Below, piece after piece: positions 35,560-47,123 of a stretch of DNA of 64,000 nucleotides. The DNA lies in the NCBI GenBank assembly GCA_947179155.2, contig OX359265.1, positions 56,617,040 to 56,681,039 of the forward strand, read 5' to 3'. Each line of letters starts with the position of its first letter. The first letter of the stretch is position 1. Under the pieces are notes generated by a model. It did no database searches. It saw nothing but the letters and a program-made list of their open reading frames with translations, and had not been told where the DNA came from. Made by a program: the position numbers and the translations under genes. This stretch comes from Hedera helix (Eukaryota > Streptophyta > Magnoliopsida > Apiales > Araliaceae).

Positions 35560-38500
35560 TGTGACGCCCCAGGATTTTACAGAAATTCTAGATAAGGATC
35601 ATGATTAATTATGTAAAGGTTAGCAGCTAAAACCTAATTATGACTGACAAAATGTATTAAGGAGCGATTAAATGTGATTTGTTATGGGATCAATATGTTA
35701 TATATGACCTATGTGGTAGGTTGAATGTATGTATATATGTATATTTGGCAAGATATATAAAGAAGGATTCAAAGTTTGGAAATGATGGAAATAAGGAATG
35801 TATATGTGAATTGAGGCTTTAGTTATGGATGTTAACAGCGAGATTGATGACTAGGCCTGGAGAGGCGAAGTTATAAGAATGACAAGGTAAGGTAGGTATG
35901 TGTGTGCAGAAAAGAAGAAACGTAGATAGCATGAATGATGAGAATAATAAGGTTTATGATCGTTGAATGTGTTGAGGTTATGAAGAAATTATGATTATTG
36001 GTTAAAATAAGATAAACAATTATACGATGTGTGAAGATAAAAATGTAATACTCATAAACGTGAGTAGAAGGGATATAAATTATCAGTATGTTGAGAATTT
36101 GTTTATATGTGTGAAGTAAATACGTTTAAGGAATGTAAAGACAAAATTAAGATACTATAAGTTTATGTGGTCAAAAAAATGAATTGTGATAATACGGTCG
36201 ATGTGTGATTCGTGAGGAAGCAAATTATGAAAAGTGAGTATGATGACTAATTAAGATATTAGAAATTAGAATTTATTGATTATAGAATCAAAAGGTTCAT
36301 AGAAATTAGAATTTTAGAAATAATATTGAATTTTGTCAAATATTATTGTAAGAAATGAGTTGTGAATGAAATTTATAATTTGAAGTGTGACAAGTAATTT
36401 GGGACAAACCAATTGGACACTATTTGAGGAAGAAATAAAATTCAAGCATGATGGAGCAAATTTGGATTAAAAAGGATTTGATTTGGATAAGAAATAAGCA
36501 AAGAATGAATGGAGGGGGAAAAATGTATGAAGTCTAGTTATGAGGGGGAAAGTTGCAAGAAATGAAAGTTTAGTTAATTTGATAAATTACCAAAATGCCC
36601 CTCAACAAATTAGATAATGACCATTATGTCCTAAAGGGTAAAATGACCAAAATACCCTTGACAATTTGGATAATGACATATATGTCCCGATAGCTAAAAT
36701 GACAAAAATGCCCCTCACTTATCATGTGAAATGACCAAAACGCCTTAGATGAGTTAACCATGGTTATGTCACTTAACCAAGCTTAGTTAAGCCTCATAAC
36801 TTATCAAAAGCAAGCAAATGCTCTCATTTTGTGCATTTTGCTGGAAAATAATAGAGAGAGCAGCCCTAAGAGAGAGAAAGAGTGAAACCATGAGAGATAG
36901 AGAAGAAAAGCTTGGATTCCATGAGATAGAAAGCTCAAATGATCAAGGAGCAAGAAGGAAAAATGAAATACATGTCAAGATGAAGCCATCTATGCAAAGA
37001 AGTGGAGTATCCAATGAGGTATAATCATGTTCTTATTTTAAAGTTTGAAGTTGATGTGGTTAAGTGATGGTTTAAGGATAGCCATGCATGGATTAAGGGT
37101 TAGATGTAAAGATTATGTGAATTTTGTGTTCTATATGTGAAGTGTGTTATGAAACCCTAAGCTCAAGGTTGCTAGAATAAAGTTGATAAACTCTCATGCA
37201 TGTTTTCAAAACTAGAAACCATGGTTTGAGGATAATCATGTGTTAAAAGTTGATGGAAGTGATGAAAACTTAGTTAGAGAGATATGATCATGTTGGAAAT
37301 ATGTGAAAACTCATGTTAGATAACATTATGAGTTCACTAATGAAAGATAACCATGTTTTGTTGAGGAATGAGTGACATTAAGTTATGATTTATAAAGGAT
37401 TATGTGTAATAAGTTGATGGTTTTGATGAAAACCTAGCTTGAAGTGTTGAACATGTTGGATTCATACAATTTATTTCATTAGATAGCCTATAAGATGCTC
37501 AAATGGTTGAGACACATGTTTTGGTATGAAAGTTTGAATATTAGGCTAGAATTTGCCGTTAAACCGAATTGTAATCTGTAAAGTACATTAGAATGTACAG
37601 TTAGAAGTTATGTGGACTTAAATAGTCATTAAATGTGTATATGGTTGCCTATGTAGTGTGTAGAGATTAAGTTGTCAAGTGAGCTTAAGTTTTGGAAATT
37701 AAAAGTTATGAAAAGTTGATGAAAATTAGATTTAAAGGTGATTTTTGGCAATTTTGAGGAATTAAAGATGAAATGGAGTCAAATGACTCCTATTGATGTT
37801 AATACACGTGGCTAGGTTGATTTGGTAATCAACGGATTTAAATTTGAGTGAAATAGCGATTCGAACGATCGAAATCGATCGTTTCGATTAGAATTGGATT
37901 TTAACGGACAAATATCGCCTCGTGCGAAGTTTTATCGTTTTGAAAGTTGGAGCATGTCATATATAAGCTATGTGAACTAGGTTGGGTGTTGGAATTGAAG
38001 TTGGAGACCTATGGCCAAAAATCACAAGGTTGCACAAGTTAAGTTTTAAAAATCTGAAAATTTGGCTAAGTCTGGAAAAGTTATGAACAGCCCTCCTAGG
38101 GGCTAATGTATCTCTACTTTTAAGAAGCCAAATGTGGCAAGTAGTATTTTTGTAAAATACTAGGTAGTGAGGTCTATATGTGGTCCAAATTTCAGCTCAA
38201 TTGGAGTTAAGATGAAGAAATTAAAAATCGGCAAAGGTAGTGCAAAAATCAGATTTCCAGATTTTGAACATGGCGCCCCCGCGCCATGTTTTGTACTAAA
38301 AATGGCGCCCCGGCGCCCTGTACTATTCATGGCCGAGAACTTTTCGCGGACAGCGAGCTCTGGCGGCGCCGGGGCGGAGTTACTGTTTATTTGAAATTTT
38401 TTTAAGCTTCCAAAAAGCTATATTTTGATATGGAATGATATAAATGAGTTATATAAACCCTAAAAGTAATAATAATGGTTAAATTAAAGGGTGTAAAGTT

Positions 38501-39551
38501 ATAATGAAACGATAAATGGCATAGTGTAACATGCCTAAAGTTAAGCTAAAGCATGATTTAAGTTATGAAAAGGTCAGGGGACAATGTAGGATGTATTACT
38601 AACCTACATAGGGTGTAATACATCAAATGTAATGTGATTAGAGATTAATGGTCAAGTGATTATGATCTCAGTTTGATAAGTCATATGAGTTTATGATCGT
38701 ATAATGATGAATATAGATTGTATATTTACAGATGAAGTTCGGACTAGTAACCGAGGCAAGAAATGGTTGACGAGGCCAAGCTACGCAATAAAGGTTAAGT
38801 GTAAACAAAGGCTAAACAGACAAGTTTTTCAGATCTAAGTATAATGGATATTCTACGTGAATTACGTGTTGAATACGAGTTAAAATGTGCCTATGTGCAA
38901 TTATGTGAGTTACTTGTTAGATGAATTATGTGACATTAAGCATAACATGGTAAGTAAAGAGGAGCATGACGCATATTATAGATTGTGAGCATGAAAGGTG
39001 TTAGCTGAATTACTTGCTGAGCTTTATGCTCATTCTTGCTATGTACTAACTTTTCAGGTAATGCACAAGAAGGCCGGACATTCCGGTTATGCTAAGGTAA
39101 AGAAAGTAAATATGTGGACAAGCGCGGAGGATTTTGTGGCATCTAAATTTGTATAAATACCAGTTATGTAATAGTTAATTCTAAATGATAAACCTAAATG
39201 GTAGAAAGTGTATGGTTTGTAAATCCATATAGCTAAATGTGTATGTATGTATTATTTGAAGTATAGGATATAATGAGGTATGAATATGGATATGTATGAG
39301 ATGAATGTATGTATACAAGATATATATGAGAACAAGAGGAGGTGCAAAACAGGTACAGGTGAACAGAGTCATATACAGACGAAACCATGGCGAAATTTTA
39401 TTCACCAATTATGAAAATGGCTAATATATATGTATGATTATAATAGGTCGCAAATTATAAATGTTTGCCCTAAGTTCTAGTAAATGATAAGTGAACGTTG
39501 CGATCCTGAGACATGTAAGGATTAAAAATCAAATAAAGTTTTGTAAATAAA

Positions 39552-39590
<39 letters not shown>

Positions 39591-39739
39591 CCGAATTTAA
39601 GGTCAACATATTGATTTTAAAGATCAAATGTTAAGATTTAACGCACGAGATCCCAGGTTAATAAGGTTTTGAGTTAATCACTATGTAATCCAGATATAAT
39701 TGGACTTAATTAAGGAATGTGGGATCTCGGGGTGTTACA
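35560..39739 (+). mobile_element. long solo-LTR-like unit (4.2 kb) nested in the inverted-repeat element
   Basis: It starts TGTGACGCCCCAGG and ends CTCGGGGTGTTACA, the TG...CA form usual for LTRs of plant Ty3 elements of the Tekay/Del kind. The flanks GTTTC and ATTTC are a near-match 5-bp target duplication. It contains no Gag or Pol coding sequence, no internal primer-binding site and no evident second copy of its own ends, so a solo LTR is the simplest reading. Around 38268-38390 it has a GC-rich block with repeated GGCGCC motifs. A large non-autonomous element is the alternative. Confidence 0.7.
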
Positions 39740-39859
39740 ATTTCTTTTCGTGCCTCTTTCTCATTCCTATACTGACTCTCAAGAACTCTCTATAAATAAC
39801 GGTGATGGATGTATTGAATTAGGTCACCCCCTGATAAAAAAGAAAGAACAAAGGACATG

Positions 39860-40680
39860 TGTATTTTAATAATTTAATTTTTAAATTTATTTTATATTTT
39901 TAAAATTTTATTATTTTTTTATTTATTTTTTTACTGTAATTTTTCAAGTTCATTTTAATTTAATTTAATTCTGCATTAAAAGTTCAGTAGCTTATTTTAA
40001 TTTTATTTTGTATTTAAAAAAAATCATTTTTTATTGTAAATTTCAATTTTATTAAGTACTTTTAATAATTTATTTTAGATTTTCAAAAATTTTTATTTTA
40101 AATTTCTTTTTCAAGTTCATTTTAATTTAATTTATACTTTTTAAAATTTTTAAATTTGGTTTATTAATTTTTTGTTGTATTTTTAAAGTTTATTTTAATT
40201 TTATTTGTTTTAAAATTTTATTATTTTTAAAAAAAATTATATTATAATTTTTCAAGTTTATTTTAATTTTTAATAGTTTATTTTTTTATATTTTCAAAAT
40301 TTTATTATTTTGTTTTAAATTCTTTTAAATAATTTTAGTTTTATATTTTTATTTTGAATTAATAACATATTAATAAAAAAAATACATGTCATTGTTCTAA
40401 GCTATTTTTTATTATTATTTTCTTTTGAATTTTTATTGCAAAATTTTAAGTTTATTTTAATTTATTTGTATTTTTAAAAATTAATTTTATTTTTATTTTA
40501 TATTTTTAAAATTTATTATTTTGTAAATTTTCAAGTTTATTTTAATTTTTAGAAATACTATTTTTTTTTTTAGAATCTTATTATTTTGTTCTAACTTTTT
40601 GTAAATAATTTTTGTTGTGCATTTTTTTTTGAAGTAATAACATAATAATAAAAATTGTCATGGCATTTTTGAAATATTAA
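39860..40680. repeat. AT-rich degenerate tandem repeat
   Basis: The phrase TTTTCAAGTTTATTTTAATTT, followed by AAAATTTTATTATTTT, recurs with variation many times inside the right arm of the inverted-repeat element. The period is irregular. Confidence 0.55.
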
Positions 40681-40752
40681 AAAAAACAGCACTAGCTACG
40701 TGACTTTTCCACGTCATTTTTGAATTACTAAAAAATGTCATATAGGAAAAAA

Positions 40753-40896
40753 GTTAATTTTCATCCAATTTATTTGACGAAATTACCCAATTACAAAATT
40801 TTAATTAGTTTAATTTGGTAATTTGAAAAAATTAAAAGTTCAATGGTATATTAAGTAAAACGTGTCAACTTTAGTGGAAAAAATCATAGTTTTGTC
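40753..40896 (-). repeat. right terminal inverted repeat
   Basis: Partner of 34782-34925. On the + strand it ends CATAGTTTTGTC just before the second GAACTAAATT copy. Confidence 0.85.
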
Positions 40897-40906
40897 GAAC
40901 TAAATT

Positions 40907-42842
40907 AGATTGTAAGACAAAAAATGCTTGTTTGTAGGCTATGACTCAAACATGAAAGGGTGGAGGTGTATGGATCCAAACACTAAGAGATATATGATAT
41001 CATGAAATATGGTGTTTAATGAAGTATCTTTGTACTACAATTCATCAAGGGCAGCCACACCAACTATTGTAGATGATGAGCAACTTGACAAATTAGAGGA
41101 AGATTTATTTCAGCTCGAGTCACCTGATGATTCTAGATTAAAGGGGAATGTTGAAACCATAGAAGAAACACTATAAGCAGTAGCAAGAGACGATGGGAAA
41201 TTATAAGCTGATTTAAGAAAATCAACTAGAGCACGAAGGTAGCCTGATTACTTGAAAGACTATGACATCTTTGCAAACCAGATTTTTGTAAGTTCGTGTT
41301 TTTTTCTAGGTGAAATGAACAACAACGAACCATCATGCTATGATAAAACAAAAGGTAGTACTAAATGGGAATCCGCTATGCAAGAAGAAGTTGAAACATT
41401 GATTAATAATGAAACCTGAGAACTTGTGCCTAAGCCTAAAGACAATGAAGTAGTAACTTGTAAATTGTTTTACAAGTTAAAAAAGAGTTTAGATGGCAGC
41501 ATTGACAGTTATAAGGCTCGTCTAGTTGCTTGTGGATTTTCACAATGATATGGGCTAGACTACTAGGAAACATTTAGTCCAGTTGCAAAGATGGTGACAC
41601 TGAACACTCATCTCCTTGGTAGCGTACAAAAGCTAGAAATTATGGCAACTCAATGTAAAGGATGCATTCATTTATGATGAACTAGATCGTGATGTGCACA
41701 TGGAGCAACCGCAAGGTTTTATTTCTAAGGAGTTTCCTCAGTGTGTTTGTCGACTAAATAAGGCATTATAAGGTTTAAAACAAGCTCCATGCGCTTGGTA
41801 CGGTAAGATTTCTCAGTATCTTATTTGTTGTGATTTTATGGTATCAAATTTAGATTTTAGTATGTTTGTAAAGCGTAAATCAGGAAGGCGAGTGGTGGTA
41901 CTGTTGTATATAGATGACATGATCATCACCGGAGACGATGATATTGAAATATCACGTTTACGGGATGACTTATCAGTTTGATTTGATACGAAAGATCTTG
42001 GTGAAATAGGATGCTTTTTTGGCTTGGAAGTTCAGGGGCTAGAAGATGGCTATTTTGTGTCACAAAAGGGCTATGCTAAAAGGTTGATGGAACTTTTTAG
42101 CATGGGGGAGTCAAAAACAAAGTCAACTCTAACGGAGCCTAATTTAAAATTAAAAAAGGATGAAAGGAAAATTCTGAAAGTTGTAATTAAGTTTCGACAA
42201 CTCGTTGGTAGTTTAATTTATTTAACTGTTACAAGGCCAGATATTGCATATTCTGTTTGTGTAATTTCTCAGTTTATGTATAATTTATGTAGTCCTCATT
42301 TGGAAGATGCAAAACGGGTTCTACGCTATGTGGAAGGAACTTTTGAGTATGGTCTCATTTACAAGAAAGGAGAAAATTTTATGGTACATGAGTTTACCGA
42401 TGCAGATTGGACTGTGGATGTAAATAATCAACGTTCGACTACGGGATACTATTTTAGTGCAGGATCTGCAGCAGTTTCGTGGTGTAGTAAAAAGTAACCT
42501 TGTGTTGCTCTTTCTAGCATGACAGCTTCTAAAACAACACAAGCATGTGTTTGGTTGAGGTCATTAATTGGTGATATTTATGCAAATGTTGAATATGTTG
42601 TTCCGATTCAATGTGACAATCAATGTGCAATCAAACTTGCTGAAAATCCAATGTTTCATGCTCACATGAAACATATATAAGTTTAACATCATTTTAGGAG
42701 ATAAAAAGTTCTTCAAGGAGAAATCAGATTGATGGGTGTTCGAAGTGAAGATCAAGTAGCAGATATCTTTACAAAGGCTCTTGCTAAGCTAAGTTTGAGA
42801 AGTTCAGAAATGCATTTGGACTGATTAATAATAAGCATGCAT
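40907..42842 (+). pseudogene. copia RT and RNase H part (degenerate)
   Basis: This continues the integrase end (YDSNMKGW region) after the inserted element. The reverse transcriptase follows (WESAMQEEV, LVACGFSQ, then YIDD in LLYIDDMIITGDD near 41910), and then copia RNase H (FTDADW, RSTTGY, SAVSWCSKK-like, to about 42500, and further out of frame to 42760). At least ten stops and shifts are visible. The open stretch at 42024-42497 covers late RT and RNase H. Confidence 0.88.
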
Positions 42843-42851
42843 TGAGGGGGA

Positions 42852-43625
42852 TAGTCACAAATTAGTGCATCTTATTTTTATGTTTTAGTTTTGCTATTTA
42901 ATTGTTAGTGTGTTTTGTTTGAATAAGTCAAGCCTTGGGTTGTTGGGGTGTAATAATAGTTATTTTGTTATCTAAATTTATGTAGTTGACTAAGGGGGTG
43001 TTTGATAAAAATTGAATGAGCTGAATCTGAATCTGAATGAGCTGAATCTGAATCTGAATGAAAAAAGTTGTTTGATAATTAACATATCTGAAAGATCTGA
43101 ATGACATATTTTTAATATTTTACCCCTCTGAAAAAATTCAAAGTTGTTGTAAATTTATTTAATATTACATAATATAATTTATTTTATTTTATTTTTATTT
43201 TTTTTTCTCCATTCAGCTACCATTCAGCCACAAATTCTGACCTTAACCATTCAGCCGCGCCATCTGACCGATTCAGCCATTCAGACGATTTTTTTTCCAA
43301 ACAAACGCACTTAACCATTCAGCCACTTACCGATTCAGATTCAGACCCCCATTCAGATTTAAACAAACAGCCCCTAAGTCTTTTAAGAGTCTATTTCTGC
43401 TGAAATTAGTAACGTTGTTAGCTATTTTGCTGTAATAGTGGATAGTGGTAGGAGTGAGATCAGTAGCTTCTGTGATTTCTATTTTTTATAAATTTGTAAG
43501 TGGTAATCAGCAGTTGGTAAAAATAAGAAACCAAGTTTCCATCTTTGTTATTCCCTTTTACCTTCTTAGTTCTCTTGTGACTGAGTGGTGTATTTCTTCT
43601 TTACAAAATCTCTTTTTTGTTTACA
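42852..43625 (+). repeat. 3' LTR of the copia element, interrupted by a MITE
   Basis: It starts TAGTCACAAATTAGTGCAT and ends TTTTGTTTACA. Removing 42994-43374 together with one TAA leaves a sequence colinear with the 5' LTR. Confidence 0.88.
42994..43374. mobile_element. PIF/Harbinger-type (Tourist-like) MITE, 381 bp
   Basis: The ends GGGGGTGTTTG and CAAACAGCCCC are inverted repeats, flanked on both sides by TAA (42991-42993, 43375-43377), the 3-bp target typical of PIF/Harbinger. The 5' LTR of the same copia copy lacks this insert, so the empty site is directly visible. Internal TGAATC repeats lie near the left end, with complementary ATTCAG repeats near the right. Confidence 0.88.
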
Positions 43626-43883
43626 CTTGCAGTATAAGAGATTAACGTGTTTATATCAACACCACCAGCCAAACAAACTCTTATGGGCAGTTTGGTTTTG
43701 TAAGAACGGAGTGTGTAAAGAAATTACGATTCTAATCAAGATTTTTTTTTGCGTTTGGTGTATTAAATTTGAAATCGCGATTTCAATTAATAAAGAAATG
43801 AGAGAAAAATATTAAGACAAAAACATCCTCACCCAAATATATATATATAATAGAATAATATATGGTATATATTATATTATATA

Positions 43884-44131
43884 CTCCCTCTATCCCATAA
43901 TAACGTCATAATTTAACTTCAATGGTCAAACTGATTATTTTTAAAATAAATAATTAAAAATACTTATATAGAATTTTCAAATTATGAAACTTTATATTAA
44001 TAGTACATTATTCTTAATTTATTATAATCATAATATCTCAACGTATATTTTGAATAATTTTAAAAATTTATTAATTTTAAAAATGATTAATTTGAACATA
44101 AACCATGACGTTTATCACGGAACGGATGAAG
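43884..44131. mobile_element. Stowaway-type MITE, 248 bp
   Basis: The ends CTCCCTCTATCCC and, inverted, CTTCATCCGTTCC are followed by ACGTCAT on both sides, and TA flanks each end. This is the usual form of Tc1/mariner-derived MITEs in plants. Confidence 0.7.
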
Positions 44132-44261
44132 TATTAAATATATATATTATTATAAGATATAATATTATATATATTTAATATATATTCTATATGTATATAT
44201 AATATTATTATATATTAATGTAGTATTATAATTTTAATATGTATTATACTTACTTTAGGTT

Positions 44262-44304
44262 ATTATATATATATATATACATACATATATATATATATAT
44301 ATAG
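44262..44304. repeat. (TA)n tract
   Basis: Near-pure TA dinucleotides with a short ACATACA interruption. Confidence 0.9.
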
Positions 44305-44689
44305 TTAGTCATTATATTATATTTTAATATAATTTTTTAATAACGCACTAAACATATAAATAAAATATTAAATTTCGTTTATATTATAATTTGAATTCGA
44401 TTGTAACTAGTTTTATTTCCCGTACAAAACGATAACGTTAGGTTCAATAGTTTAGAAACCCTAAGTCCCTAACTACAATAGAATTTAGCTATCTATAGCC
44501 CCTCTAGCGCCGTATTCAGCTACTTGCGCCACTTCCATTACAGAATTTTATCGTCTCTCTTGTCTGCTCTGTATTGGTTTTGATTTCATCTTTTTCATTA
44601 TCAAAGAGATCACGGTGATGACCCCATGAAATTCAAGCTCAACAGACCAGATTGCAGGTTTCTCTTGCGTGTCAATAGATAACTATATT

Positions 44690-45035
44690 AGACCGGATTA
44701 TTCTAGGGTTTATATATAGGCAAACGATGCTGTGGTTTATTCAGGTCCAGCGCGAGAGTTAAAAGAAGCTTCGAGTTTTTTGCGCAGGATCGCCGGTAAA
44801 AAGCTTGGTAAGTTCATACAAGTATATGTTAACTGATTTTTTTCTCTTTTAATAATGTTTGCATCTGTAAACATTGTGTTTGATACTGTTGCTAGTTGGA
44901 ATTATTTTAGGGTTTATATTTAGGTCTAGCGCGTGGAAAGAAGTTTCGGGTTTGCTGCGCATCACCGGTAAAAAGCTTGGTAAGTTCGTACAAGTATATA
45001 TTAAATGTTTTTTTTCTCTTTTAATCCATATTGTG
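44690..45035 (+). repeat. diverged tandem duplication with exon-like content
   Basis: The copies at about 44690-44850 and 44893-45035 share TTAGGGTTTATAT, TAGGT/CAGGTC, CAGCGCG, and the segment CGGTAAAAAGCTTGGTAAGTTC ending in a strong donor-like GTAAGT. Small indels put the copies in different frames. Confidence 0.7.
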
Positions 45036-46019
45036 TTGTATTCATCTCATTGTGTTTGATACCCTTTTTTCACCTTTCAACTATTTTCTTTTCTTGAGTT
45101 TATCGCCTGAAGACCTCTTTGAAGCTCATTCGAGTCTTTAATCATTCTTATCTTTAATTTGATTGTTATTCAACTCAAATTTATGTATTAGTATATAATT
45201 ATGTGTAGAGTTGTAAACAGATTGACATGCAAGTGTATGTATTCTTCGTCTCGTTTAGTAAACAATTTGATTTAAGTGAGTGTAGGGTAGCTTTTCTTAG
45301 GCCTAACTATCGGGTGGAAATCAAACCTAGTGGAGCTCAATTTCATTAATTGTTTGATTTTATTATCTAAAATTAAATATGTTGAATTTTTAACAAAATA
45401 AAAATTTATTTAAGATACATTATGTAATTTAACAATTTAATTATTATATACAATATTATATAAAAATAGTTTATTAAAATTTTATATTCTAGTCGACCTT
45501 CGTTGGCCCTCAGTCGCCAACTACCCCTTGAGCTAAAAACTCAATTCTTGGTGGTTGTAAAGATGAGCAGGACACGATTGCTCAGGTTCTTTTTTATTTA
45601 TTTATTTATTTATCTTTCTTTGTTTTTTTTATAATAGAAAATTGGTATGATTTCATTTCATGTTTGTTTATTACTTGGGATTTTGGCAATGTGTTTTAGT
45701 TGCTAATTTAATTAATGGATTCTCCTTTTTAAGAAATGATGTGCCTAATTGCTTATAGTTTCATTTCAAGCATATTTGTTTTGGATTTTTTTGATGTGTT
45801 TTATATTGTAATCTAATTAACAGGTTATCTTTAGCTACAGAGTTTTTTTGTATTGATTGGTGAAGTTGTTAATTCTCAAAGCTCGTACTTGGGTAGTTAA
45901 TTTTCAATCCAAATGGTTTATATTTGATAGTTTAGAATATTTTAGCTTTTTGATTGTTTCTGTTTTGGAATTTTGCTGCGATCTTAGGGATTTTTGAAGC
46001 CCTTTTTCTAATTATTAAT

Positions 46020-47123
46020 TTGACATTACCCCACCCACTCCTCATAGGATGCCTATCCCTTGTAGGGCCTCGTCGGCCCACTTACTCTTATATGCACTCA
46101 TCGGCCACCTACCCTCGTTTGTACTCGTCGACCACCTATCCTCGTACGCACTTGTTGGTTGCCTTACCCTCGTACTCACTCGTCAGCTGCTTACCCTTGT
46201 ACACACCCGTCGTCGGTCGCCTACCCTTGTACGCCCTTGTCGGCATCATAATCTCGTACGCACTCGTCAACTGCCTACCCTCGTTGGCTCTCATCTGACG
46301 CCTACCCTCGTTAGCTCTCATCTGCGGCCTACCCTCGTTGGCTCTTATCTTATTGGCCGCCTACCCCTTGTTGGCCACCTACCCTTCGTAGGCCATTGAC
46401 GGTGGCCTAACCCCCGTAAGACATTATCGGCTACTTACGACTTGTAGGCCATCATTTGTTGACCGCCTACCCCTCGTAGGCCCTCGTTGGCCGCCTACCG
46501 CTAGTAGGCCTTTGTCAGCCGCCTACCCCTCATTTGGCACATACGCCTCGTAGGCACTCGTTCGCCGCATACCCTTTGTAGGCACTCGTTCATCGCATAC
46601 CTCTCGTAGGTCCCCGTTCGCCTCCTACCCCTCGTAGGCCCTGTTCGTTGCCTACTCCTCATAGGCCCTTGTTCGTCATCTACCCCTCTAGGCCTTTGTA
46701 CGTTGCTTATCACTCATAAGCCCTCGTTCTCTGCCTACCCCTGTTAGAGTCCTTGTTGGCCTATTCCTCATAGGCTCCCTCATCGGCCTCCTACTCTCGT
46801 AGGCCCTCAGTGGCCGGCCAACCGGTTACCCTTGTTGGCCCTTATTAGCTGCCTACCCGTCATTGGCCCTTGTTAGGTGCCTACCCGTCATTGGCCCTTG
46901 TTAGCTACCTGGCCCTCTTTGGCCGCCTACCCCTCGTAGGTTCTTGACGCCCGCCTACTCCTTGTAAGCCATCGTCTATTGCCTACGCCTCGTAGACCAT
47001 CGTCTGTCGCCTACACTTTGTAGGCCCTTGTTCAGTGCCTACTCTTTGTAGGCCCTTGGTTCACCGCCTACACCTCGTAGGCCATTGTTTGTCACTTGCG
47101 CGTCGTTAGCCCTCGTTTGTCGC
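46020..47123. repeat. divergent 27-28-bp minisatellite, left block
   Basis: About forty units of the type CGCCTACCCCTCGTAGGCCCTCGTTGGC are arranged head-to-tail with many substitutions. Early units are mostly 27 bp and later ones mostly 28 bp. Each contains the imperfect palindrome CCTAC...GTAGG. The 27-bp part gives a 9-residue protein repeat in some frames, but the frames break within 350 bases, so coding is not supported. Confidence 0.88.

Larger units (their letters stand above)
34782..40896. mobile_element. Mutator-like inverted-repeat element inserted in the copia element
   Basis: Both ends carry an inverted repeat of about 145 bp. The left copy begins GGTAAAATTATGATTTG and the inverted right copy begins GACAAAACTATGATTTT; both continue with CACGTTTTACTTAATA and ACCATTGAACTTTTAATTTTTT. 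The 10-bp sequence GAACTAAATT flanks both sides (34772-34781 and 40897-40906) and, counted once, restores the copia reading frame. Long terminal inverted repeats with a 9-10-bp duplication are typical of Mutator-type or foldback elements. No transposase is seen. Without the nested LTR unit the element is 1.9 kb. Confidence 0.85.
32246..43625 (+). mobile_element. Ty1/copia retrotransposon, degenerate, with nested insertions
   Basis: The 5' LTR is 32246-32633 and the 3' LTR is 42852-43625 (enlarged by a MITE). Primer-binding site TGGTATCAGAGCC starts at 32634, and a purine tract GAGGGGGA precedes the 3' LTR. The flanks CCTGC and CTTGC form a near-match 5-bp target duplication. The order gag, protease, integrase, RT, RNase H defines copia. 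Many in-frame stops and frameshifts show that the copy is dead. The integrase/RT junction is split by a 6.1-kb inverted-repeat element (34782-40896). Confidence 0.93.
44134..46019. other. AT-rich region, (TA)n tract and exon-like tandem duplication
   Basis: A long (TA)n tract spans about 44262-44304. From 44440 the base composition becomes gene-like, with leader-like CCCTAA motifs, an ATG at 44626 followed by a possible donor, and two copies of a splice-site-containing segment (about 44690-44850 and 44893-45035). I cannot build an open gene from these. The stretch 45036-46019 is T-rich with a (TTTA)n run near 45590-45615. Confidence 0.4.

Noticed and set aside
46049..46399. 116-codon frame with a 9-residue repeat in the minisatellite
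   Set aside because: It follows from the 27-bp unit length. The frame collapses once units become 28 bp, and similar frames exist on both strands.
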